From: Marinimicrobium sp038419845
Lineage (GTDB): Bacteria; Pseudomonadota; Gammaproteobacteria; Pseudomonadales; Cellvibrionaceae
Length of the DNA stretch: 64,000 nt
NCBI RefSeq assembly: GCF_038419845.1
Contig: NZ_JBCAQT010000014.1
Coordinates: 79,309 to 143,308, forward strand
Direction of reading: 5' to 3'
Shown: in pieces, positions 51,538 to 58,826 of the stretch
How the letters are laid out: the number at the start of each line of letters is the position of its first letter
How positions within the stretch are numbered: position 1 is the first letter of the stretch
Made by a program: the position numbers and the translations under genes
Notes under the pieces: model-generated
Seen by the model: the letters and a program-made list of their open reading frames with translations, nothing else
Database searches by the model: none
Told to the model about the DNA's origin: nothing

Positions 51538-53745
51538 ATGGCCGAAAGAGACGAAACCGAGGCTGTCGCCATTGTCGGCGGCGGACCCAAGAAAGTGCTG
51601 TACACGCTCAGGACCCTGAGCCGGATCGGACTGCTCAATTCCACCAAGGCGCTCAAGTCCCGCAACACCTGCAAGGCCTGCGGGCTGGGCATGGGCGGAC
51701 AGCACGGCGGCATGACCAACGAGCTGGACGAGTTTCCCTCGGTGTGCAACAAGAGCATTCAGGCCCAGTCCACGGATATCCAGCCGCCCATTCCGGAGGA
51801 GCTGTTCGAACACCCGCTGGCGGACTTCCGTGACCTCTCCGCCCGGGAGCTGGAAAACCTGGGGCGCCTGAACACACCTCTCTACAAAGCCAAAGACAGC
51901 GACCGCTACCAGCCCATCGACTGGGACCGGGCGCTGACGCTGGCGGCCGAGCGCTTTGCTGCCACCGAGCCCGAGCGCAGCTTTTTCTACTCCTCCGGCC
52001 GCTCCTCCAACGAGGCCGGCTTTGTCCTGCAGCTGCTGGCGCGACTCTACGGCACCAACAACGTCAACAACTGCTCCTACTATTGCCATCAGGCCACCGG
52101 CGTGGGGCTGGGCAATGTGATCGGCACGGGCACCGCGACCATCAGCCTTGAAGATCTGGGCCAGTCCGACCTGGTGTTTGTCATCGGCGCCAACCCGGCG
52201 TCCAACCACCCACGTTTTGTCCACCAGCTCCAGCACTGCCGTGAACGCGGAGGTCAGGTCATTGTGATCAATCCGGCCAGGGAGCCGGGACTGGTGCGCT
52301 TTGCGGTGCCCAAGAGCGCCAGATCCATGTTGAGTGGCGGCACCTGGATTGCCTCGCGCTATGTGCAGCCAAACATCGGGTCGGATCTTGCTTTGCTCAA
52401 AGCCGTGGGCAAGGCGCTACTGGAGCAGCACGCGCTGGATACCGCTTTTATCGAAACCCATACCGAGGGCTTCGACGCCTATCGGGCCGATCTGGCACAG
52501 ACAAGTTGGATGTCCCTGACCAGCGCCTGCGGCCTCAGCCGGGCCGATATCGAAGCCCTGGCAGCAGATTACGCCCGCGCCGAGCGGGCCGTGTTCGCCT
52601 GGGGCATGGGCGTTACCCACCATCGCAATGGCGTGGACAACGTCGAAGCCATCGCCAATCTCGCCCTACTGCGCGGAATGCTGGGCAAACCCTCGGCCGG
52701 ACTGCTACCCCTGCGCGGGCACAGCAACGTGCAGGGGATTGGCACCATCGGCGTGAAGCCGGTGCTTTCCGACGATGTGCTGGCGGCGCTGGAGTCGCAT
52801 TTTGACCTGACCCTGCCGCGCTCGACCGGGCTGGACACCCTCGCCTGCCTGCGCGCGGCAGAGGCCGGTGACATGGATGCGGCCCTGTTGATGGGCGGCA
52901 ACCTCTACGCGGCCACTCCGGATTCCACTTTTGCCCGGCGGGCATTGGACCGGGTCGGGTTCAAGCTGTACTTGACCACCACTCTGAATCAGGGCCACAT
53001 CCACGGTATGGAAAACAGCGAAGCACTGATTCTGCCGGTCACCGCCCGGGATGAAGAGCCCCAGAGCACCACGCAGGAGTCCATGTTCAATTATGTGCGC
53101 CTGAGCGATGGTGGCATCCGCCGCCTCTCCAATGTGCGCTCCGAAGTGGCGATCCTGGCGGAACTGGGTAAGCGCTTACTACCCGCTGGACCGCTGGATT
53201 TTGCGGCCATGGGCGAGCATGAACGGGTGCGCTCGGCCATTGCCGCGACTGTGCCGGGAATGGAAGCGCTGGCCGAAATCGACACCAGCCGGCAGGAATT
53301 TACCATTGGCGGCCGACTCCTGAGAACTCCGGCCTTCAACACCCCCAATGGCAGGGCCCGCTTTCAGGTCCACACGCTGCCGCCGGCACAACACACCGAT
53401 TACCCCTTCACTCTGGCCAGCATCCGCAGCGAAGGTCAGTTCAACTCCATCATTTACGAAGAGAGTGACAGCTACCGGGGCACCGAGCAGCGCTGGTGCG
53501 TATTGGTGGGACCGGAAGACCGCGCCCGACTGAACCTGAAACCCGGCGATCGGGCCACTTTACGCTCGGCTCACGGGACGATGGAGGACCTGCTCGTCTA
53601 CCCCTTCAACCTGCCCGCCGGCTCCCTGCTCGCCTATTATCCCGAGGCCAATATCCTGATCGGTACCGAGCAGGATCCGCGCAGCCAGACCCCGGCCTTC
53701 AAGTCGGTGCCGGTGACCCTGGAAACCGTCGCCAGCAGGCATTGA
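51538..53745 (+). CDS. FdhF/YdeP-family molybdopterin oxidoreductase
   Basis: A 735-aa cytoplasmic molybdopterin enzyme of the YdeP type. The short N-terminal cysteine motif CKACGLGMGGQHGGM, the segment SSGRSSNEAGFVLQLLARLY, the NNVNNCSYYCHQATGVG stretch and the C-terminal cofactor domain (TPNGRARFQVH) identify it. Substrates of this family are unsettled (formate-dehydrogenase-like; acid resistance in E. coli). No FdhD or partner subunit is nearby. The ATG follows GGAGAAAAGG. Confidence 0.9.
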   Translation: MAERDETEAVAIVGGGPKKVLYTLRTLSRIGLLNSTKALKSRNTCKACGLGMGGQHGGMTNELDEFPSVCNKSIQAQSTDIQPPIPEELFEHPLADFRDLSARELENLGRLNTPLYKAKDSDRYQPIDWDRALTLAAERFAATEPERSFFYSSGRSSNEAGFVLQLLARLYGTNNVNNCSYYCHQATGVGLGNVIGTGTATISLEDLGQSDLVFVIGANPASNHPRFVHQLQHCRERGGQVIVINPAREPGLVRFAVPKSARSMLSGGTWIASRYVQPNIGSDLALLKAVGKALLEQHALDTAFIETHTEGFDAYRADLAQTSWMSLTSACGLSRADIEALAADYARAERAVFAWGMGVTHHRNGVDNVEAIANLALLRGMLGKPSAGLLPLRGHSNVQGIGTIGVKPVLSDDVLAALESHFDLTLPRSTGLDTLACLRAAEAGDMDAALLMGGNLYAATPDSTFARRALDRVGFKLYLTTTLNQGHIHGMENSEALILPVTARDEEPQSTTQESMFNYVRLSDGGIRRLSNVRSEVAILAELGKRLLPAGPLDFAAMGEHERVRSAIAATVPGMEALAEIDTSRQEFTIGGRLLRTPAFNTPNGRARFQVHTLPPAQHTDYPFTLASIRSEGQFNSIIYEESDSYRGTEQRWCVLVGPEDRARLNLKPGDRATLRSAHGTMEDLLVYPFNLPAGSLLAYYPEANILIGTEQDPRSQTPAFKSVPVTLETVASRH

Positions 53746-53829
53746 CCCGATTACCCGTCAGCATTGGCGAGTGGGTCGGCAGAACTGGCATAATGACCTT
53801 TAACGAGCACAACCCAAACGGTAACGACT

Positions 53830-54378
53830 ATGCCCTCCCTACAGGATCAACTGCAGAAAGCCGGACTGGTGGACGACAAGAAAGCCAAGCAGGTCAAAAA
53901 AGAGCAGCGCAAGCAGAAAAAGCAGGCGCGCCACACCGGCGAAGACCCCCACGCCGAGATCCGCCAGTCGGCCCAGGCCGCCAAAGAGCAAAAGGCCGAG
54001 CGCGATCGCGCGCTCAATCGTCAGCGCGAGGAGGAAGCGCAGCAGCGGGCCATTGCCGCTCAGATCAAACAACTGATCGAAACCCACCGGCAGGCCAAAC
54101 TGGCCTCCGGCGAGGGCGAAGTGGAGTACAATTTTACCGACGGCAAGACCATCAAGAAGATGGTGGTCACCCCGCGGGTGCACCAGCAGATCAGCCGCGG
54201 CCAGTTGGTGATCGTCCGCTCGGGCGAGCGCTACGAGCTGGTCCCCCGGGTGGTGGCCGACAAGATCGCCCAGCGCGACGAGCAGGCTCTGATCGTCGCC
54301 AACAGCAAGCCCAGCGACGAGCCGGACGAGGATGATCCCTACAAGGATTACGTCATCCCGGACGATCTGATGTGGTAG
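53830..54378 (+). CDS. DUF2058 nucleoprotein/polynucleotide-associated family (YaiL-like)
   Basis: A 182-aa soluble protein starting MPSLQDQLQKAGLVDDKKAK, the DUF2058 signature. A very basic Lys/Arg/Gln coiled coil (about 18-75) precedes a small beta domain (EVEYNFTDGKTIKKMVVTP). The acidic C-terminus ends DDLMW. Related E. coli YaiL is described as nucleoprotein-associated, but its job is unclear. Confidence 0.85.
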   Translation: MPSLQDQLQKAGLVDDKKAKQVKKEQRKQKKQARHTGEDPHAEIRQSAQAAKEQKAERDRALNRQREEEAQQRAIAAQIKQLIETHRQAKLASGEGEVEYNFTDGKTIKKMVVTPRVHQQISRGQLVIVRSGERYELVPRVVADKIAQRDEQALIVANSKPSDEPDEDDPYKDYVIPDDLMW

Positions 54379-54406
54379 CCTTGATGAGCAGGCTCTGATC
54401 AGCCGA

Positions 54407-54973
54407 TCAGAGCACAAACACCCCCACGACCACCAGCAGTATCACGATGACCACACCGGCGAGCACGAAGGGTAGCGGGCTGGCCGAGGCGGGAGCCGCC
54501 GGCTTTGCCCGAGTGCTTCCGCTGCCAGTACCGGCACCTTCGGCGTTCAAATCGCGAAAGGTCTTCAACAGCTTGCGCACCATGGCCTCGTCAAACTGGT
54601 AGGGATCAAAACGCTGGTAGCCGGCCTGTTTGAGCAGACCTTTGACCACATCGCTGGTGGGGATGTACTTCATGGACCAGTCGGTGAACTGCCGCTCTTT
54701 GATATCCACCTGGTGAATGATTCTGAAATCCTTGTGCCGGTCATCCATGCGCAGTTTCTCGATCAGCGCCTCCACGACCGGGCGCTCGCCCTCCAGACAC
54801 TGAAAAAATGATCCCTCGCCGTAATAGAGCACGCCGCCGATCCCCAGGCGGGGGTTGTTGGTGCGCGACTGCTGGAGAATACGCGCCACATGGGGCTCAA
54901 CGCCCCCGGCCGCCGTGGGCATGGGCTTGAAGGTGGCGCGGCTGACATAGACAACCTGTACTAAATCGGACAT
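54407..54973 (-). CDS. BLUF blue-light sensor with C-terminal membrane anchor
   Basis: A 188-aa protein with a BLUF domain (residues 1-105). The flavin-site residues are Tyr9 (VQVVYVSRA), Asn40, Gln58 (SFFQCLEG), Trp99 and Met101; spacing from Asn to Gln (18) and Gln to Trp (41) equals that in AppA, with a seven-residue insertion after the first strand. The C-terminus has an Ala/Ser/Pro linker and one hydrophobic helix (PLPFVLAGVVIVILLVVVGV), so the sensor is probably membrane-tethered. No output domain is fused. The start at 54973 follows AGGAG. Confidence 0.88.
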   Translation of the reverse strand: MSDLVQVVYVSRATFKPMPTAAGGVEPHVARILQQSRTNNPRLGIGGVLYYGEGSFFQCLEGERPVVEALIEKLRMDDRHKDFRIIHQVDIKERQFTDWSMKYIPTSDVVKGLLKQAGYQRFDPYQFDEAMVRKLLKTFRDLNAEGAGTGSGSTRAKPAAPASASPLPFVLAGVVIVILLVVVGVFVL

Positions 54974-55122
54974 AAGGTGGTAGCTCCTGTTCATTATTTG
55001 CTTCTTATACGGTGAGCTCCGACACCTGGATTAGCAGACCACCAAAAATGTTACTTCAGGCGCCACAATGGGACGCCTGCCTGAGCCGCTCCGCTCTATA
55101 TATCAAGGCTCCCTGCAAGGCG

Positions 55123-55416
55123 CTAGCGAATCACAAAATCCTTACCGTCGCCCTCGCTCGGGTCCGCATCACGGGCCTCCACCTGACTGACCTCGGCCAA
55201 CTGCGGCCCCTGCCAGAGCCAGGCTTCAAAGGCATCGAGCGCATCGGCGTCGCCGCATGCCAGCGCTTCTACCCGACCGTCCGCGCAGTTGCGGACCCAG
55301 CCGGCCAGCCCCAACTCGCGGGCCTTGTCCTGGGTATTCGCCCGGTAGGAAACGCCCTGAACCCGGCCACTGATCCGGAAATGGCGGGCCGGGCCCGACG
55401 GTTTTGGTGTGGTCAT
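55123..55416 (-). CDS. acyP: Acylphosphatase
   Basis: A 97-aa enzyme hydrolysing acyl phosphates. The catalytic loop GRVQGVSYR with its arginine and the asparagine in GWVRNCADGRVEA are intact. It is monocistronic and divergent from the Fur-box-preceded membrane gene. Confidence 0.93.
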   Translation of the reverse strand: MTTPKPSGPARHFRISGRVQGVSYRANTQDKARELGLAGWVRNCADGRVEALACGDADALDAFEAWLWQGPQLAEVSQVEARDADPSEGDGKDFVIR

Positions 55417-55438
55417 ATCAGATCACCTCGCACTTGTT

Positions 55439-55457
55439 GCAAATGATAATAACTCTC
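55439..55457. promoter_or_regulatory. Fur box before the PepSY operon
   Basis: GCAAATGATAATAACTCTC matches 14 of 19 consensus positions, including an intact AATGATAAT core. It stands 80 bp before the membrane-protein gene at 55537 and suggests iron repression of that gene and the PepSY gene. Confidence 0.65.
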
Positions 55458-55536
55458 CTTATCATGCGTATCTGTCACTTGTCTCTTTTCCGGGCGGACC
55501 CTCGCTTCCCGGCCGCCATCAACCGAGTTGTACATC

Positions 55537-56088
55537 ATGAGCTGGATTATTGGAACGGCCGCCACGCTCACCAGCCTGGCGGGTCTGGGTGGGCTGCTCT
55601 ACAGCTGGCGCGCCCGGCCGCCCAAGCCCGTGGCGTTGCGCTCACTGGGCTGGGCATTGTTGGTGGCCGCCCTGGGGCTCTGGTTGCTGGCCCAGCCGGC
55701 TGAATTTGCCGTGACCTTTGCCCTGTTCGTCCCCGCGCTGCTGGCATGGGGTCTGATTCTGCACCGGGCCCAAGTGAGGCAGCCGGCGCGGGACACCAAG
55801 CTCGAGCAGCGGGGCTTTCGCTGGCCCGCTCTGGCGGCGCTCGCAAGACAGCTGTGGCTTCTGCTGGTGAGTGTGCCCCTGGCCGCCGTGGCCAGCGCGC
55901 TGGTCAGCCTGGCGGTCACCGACTGGCTGCCCTGGGAGAGAGTGAACACCCTGGTGCTGGGTGTGCTGTTTGCGCCCGTGCTCTGGGGCGCGGCCAGCTA
56001 CTGGGCCTGCGCCGACCCCAAACGCTGGCGCCCGGCGCTGACCCTCCTCATTGTCGGGCTTCTGGCCGCGGCCTATCTTTTTCTCTGA
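55537..56088 (+). CDS. Polytopic membrane protein next to PepSY gene
   Basis: A 183-aa protein with about six hydrophobic segments and a positively charged central loop (RAQVRQPARDTKLEQRG). I do not recognise a named family, although small membrane proteins of this kind often precede PepSY genes in iron-repressed operons. The ATG at 55537 is preferred to a TTG nine bases upstream. It is 16 bp before the PepSY gene. Confidence 0.75.
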   Translation: MSWIIGTAATLTSLAGLGGLLYSWRARPPKPVALRSLGWALLVAALGLWLLAQPAEFAVTFALFVPALLAWGLILHRAQVRQPARDTKLEQRGFRWPALAALARQLWLLLVSVPLAAVASALVSLAVTDWLPWERVNTLVLGVLFAPVLWGAASYWACADPKRWRPALTLLIVGLLAAAYLFL

Positions 56089-56104
56089 CTGACTGCCTCC
56101 TATT

Positions 56105-57529
56105 ATGGCCTTTAAATTATCCCCCGCCCTGGTCAAGAATTCGCTCGCCAGCCACAGCTGGCTCGGGCTGCTGACCGGCGCTCTGATGTACTGGGTGTGC
56201 CTCTCGGGCACCCTTTCAGTCCTGTATCAGGAGTTTGAACGCTGGGAAACCCCGGCGGTGGCCGAGTTTACCGAGATCAATCCCGAAGGAATCGAGCGCG
56301 CCTACCACACCTTCATGGAGGACCAGGAAGCCACCGAGCACGCCTATGTCCTGCTGCCCCGCCCGGGCATGCCGCGCACGTTGCTGATGTCCGATCACAG
56401 CAGCCGTACGCTCAACCCGGATGGCTCACTGGGCGAGTCTGCCGCCCACCCCTGGACGCACCTGCTGACCGACCTGCACCTGTATCTGCACCTGCCCACC
56501 AGCTGGGGCATGATTCTGGTCAGTGCCCTGGGGGCCATGCTCTGCGCCCTGATCATCTCCGGGCTGCTCTCGCACCCGCGGCTGTTCAAGGACGCCTTTC
56601 ACTTCCGGCGCAAGGGCAATGCCCGGCTCGAGCAGACCGACCTGCACAACCGCCTGAGCGTCTGGGGCGCGCCCTTCCATATCATGATCGCGGTAACCGG
56701 TGCCTTTTTCGGCCTGGCCAGTCTGTTCAGTTGGGTGGCGGCGGAGGCCTTCTTCGAGGGCGACACTGACGCGGTGGTCGAGGAGGTCTATGGCGGCCAT
56801 CCGGAACTCGAACCCTCCAAAGGCCCCCTGGCCATTGCCCGGTCGGTACAGCAAACGCTGGCCATGGCGCCCGAGGGTGCCCGGCCGATCTATGTGACCA
56901 TCGAGCACCCGGACACCGACGAGGAACATATCATTGTCGGCACCCACTACCCGGACCGGCTGATCTACGCCGAACAGTTTCTGTTCAGTGGCGAGGGTGA
57001 GTTTCTCAACAAGGTGGGCTTCAGCGATGGCGAGCCCGGTCGGCAGGCGATTTTCTCCGTGTACCGGCTGCACTTCGGGCACTTCGGTGGCATTGGGGTA
57101 AAACTGCTGTATCTGTTGCTGGGTCTGGCACTGACGGTCATCGCTGTCAGCGGCATCAACATCTGGCTGGCCAAGCGCAAACACCGGGACTACCTCAACA
57201 ACCTCTGGGTGGGACTGGTCTGGGGCACTCCCCTGGCCTTCGCCCTCAGCGCCATTACCCAGGTGCTCATTGGCTGGCCCTCGGTCGCGATCTTCTGGGG
57301 CACCATTGTCGTCGCCATGGGCGGCGCCCAGTGGCTCGACCGGGAGGCACTCAGCCGCCGCTGGCTGCAATGGCTCACGGTGGCATGCCTGCTCCTGCTC
57401 GCGCTGGGTCACCTGTTGGTGTTTGGTGCCCAGGCACTGGCCGGGGCGGCGCTCTGGATCAATATCGGACTCGTTCTGGTGGCGGCGGCGCTGGCGCTGA
57501 TCGCTTTGCGTTCTTTCAGGCGCCAATGA
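56105..57529 (+). CDS. PepSY-associated TM helix protein
   Basis: A 474-aa inner-membrane protein of the PepSY_TM family. The N-terminal helix (SHSWLGLLTGALMYWVCLSG), a long periplasmic PepSY region, HLPTSWGMILVSALGAM, and the His-containing helices near VYRLHFGHFGGIGVKLLYLL are typical. Members act in siderophore iron reduction or utilisation. A Fur box upstream of the operon agrees. The C-terminal third adds four more hydrophobic segments. Confidence 0.88.
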   Translation: MAFKLSPALVKNSLASHSWLGLLTGALMYWVCLSGTLSVLYQEFERWETPAVAEFTEINPEGIERAYHTFMEDQEATEHAYVLLPRPGMPRTLLMSDHSSRTLNPDGSLGESAAHPWTHLLTDLHLYLHLPTSWGMILVSALGAMLCALIISGLLSHPRLFKDAFHFRRKGNARLEQTDLHNRLSVWGAPFHIMIAVTGAFFGLASLFSWVAAEAFFEGDTDAVVEEVYGGHPELEPSKGPLAIARSVQQTLAMAPEGARPIYVTIEHPDTDEEHIIVGTHYPDRLIYAEQFLFSGEGEFLNKVGFSDGEPGRQAIFSVYRLHFGHFGGIGVKLLYLLLGLALTVIAVSGINIWLAKRKHRDYLNNLWVGLVWGTPLAFALSAITQVLIGWPSVAIFWGTIVVAMGGAQWLDREALSRRWLQWLTVACLLLLALGHLLVFGAQALAGAALWINIGLVLVAAALALIALRSFRRQ

Positions 57530-57545
57530 GGCTCTGAGCGAACTC

Positions 57546-57569
57546 CCGGCGCACGCAATTGTGCGCCGG
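57546..57569. terminator. Hairpin after the PepSY gene
   Basis: CCGGCGCAC, loop GCAATT, GTGCGCCGG is a perfect 9-bp stem 17 bp after the stop codon. No T-run follows, so it may be an mRNA end-protecting hairpin rather than an intrinsic terminator. Confidence 0.45.
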
Positions 57570-57683
57570 CACGGCCCTTTGAGTTAAGATGGTGGAACAG
57601 TGCCGTGAACCCCGACCGACATCTGCGGTCTGACCGGGGCAATGCGGAAACTTCCCCCAATCATCGACTCGAGGATTACCTCC

Positions 57684-57995
57684 ATGAAAAAACTCTCCCT
57701 GTTAATCCTTATCGCCACTGTTGCCAGTGCCTGCACCTGGGTCAAAACCGATCCGTCCGCCGAGGATGTGGTCGTGGGCCGGGAAGGCAATGTGCGTGGC
57801 TGCGAAAAACTGAGCGAAACCAATGTGAAAGTGGCCGACAGTGTCGGGCCGATCAGCCGCAGCGACGAAAAAGTAGCCAGCGAGCTGCTGACCCTGGGCA
57901 AGAACGAAGCCGTGAACCTGGGTGGCGATACCATTATTCCGAAGACCAAACCCGAAGACGGCCGTCAGACGTTTATCGTCTACAGCTGCCAGTAA
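57684..57995 (+). CDS. DUF4156 lipoprotein
   Basis: A 103-aa lipoprotein (signal MKKLSLLILIATVASACTW) with the DUF4156 pattern: GCEKLSETNVKV, then LGKNEAVNLGGDTIIP. Function unknown. The ATG at 57684 has GAGG upstream. Confidence 0.85.
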   Translation: MKKLSLLILIATVASACTWVKTDPSAEDVVVGREGNVRGCEKLSETNVKVADSVGPISRSDEKVASELLTLGKNEAVNLGGDTIIPKTKPEDGRQTFIVYSCQ

Positions 57996-58012
57996 GTAGC
58001 GCTTCGGCGCAC

Positions 58013-58612
58013 CTATTCAACTAGATGGGTGCGTCGAATCAGCGCCTGTGCGAGAGGGATAACCACTTCAAGCTCTGCACCTTCCACCGCCGTGAGGGTC
58101 AACCAATAAACCTGGGTATCGCTACGTAACAGGAAATAGACCTGCCGCCGAAGGCCATCCTCGTGCCGAAACCGGTAACCTCGATACCTTACTGCTTGGC
58201 CCGCACCTGTGGTAAAGCCACCGCGAGCAATCACCGAAAGGCTATCTGACGGGCCGATATAGCGAAGCTCCTTTTCCAGTTTTGTCCATAAAACGTTGCT
58301 TCTCTTCCTCCGCTGTACTTTGACAGCGCCCAGGAAATAAGCAGGTTCCCCTTCCAGGTCACCAATCAAAATGGGAAAGTCATCACTGCTACTTTTACGA
58401 TAAGCACGCACCGCCATAGATTCGGGCAGCACCACATAGAGTCCGGGAGCCAGCTCAGTACCGGGATAGTCAGCACAGACAGCCATCGCACTGAGCAGCA
58501 TCAAGGCACCGAGGCACCCACCCTCCAGTAGCCCTGTCCACCTAAACGTCTTGAAGACCATACCAAGAGGACTGCGAACGCTCCTGAAACTGCACACAGA
58601 CACCGATTTCAT
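58013..58612 (-). CDS. Exported protein of unknown function
   Basis: No family recognised. The product (199 aa from the start chosen) has a hydrophobic export-like segment (LGALMLLSAMAVCA) and a beta-rich mature part with the internal phrases PGLYVVLPESMAVRAYRK and RYRGYRFRHEDGLRRQVYF. No start has a convincing ribosome-binding site: ATG at 58612, ATG at 58561 and an open frame to 58681 are all possible. It converges with the DUF4156 gene. Confidence 0.55.
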   Translation of the reverse strand: MKSVSVCSFRSVRSPLGMVFKTFRWTGLLEGGCLGALMLLSAMAVCADYPGTELAPGLYVVLPESMAVRAYRKSSSDDFPILIGDLEGEPAYFLGAVKVQRRKRSNVLWTKLEKELRYIGPSDSLSVIARGGFTTGAGQAVRYRGYRFRHEDGLRRQVYFLLRSDTQVYWLTLTAVEGAELEVVIPLAQALIRRTHLVE

Positions 58613-58826
58613 CCTATGCTTATAGAACTCCACGTTATTATGAATCACCATTGCGTTAGCGCCAGACTTGACCACGGGCACATACTGCGGGTTTGTTATA
58701 GGCTATAGTGGCGTTTTACCCTTTTTTGGCACTTTACGCAATCAAATTGAAGAAAGGTATGGAGGAAAATTATTTCCCGCTCGTCCTACTCAATAACGGG
58801 GTTTGTCCCGTTGGGGAGATGTTGAA

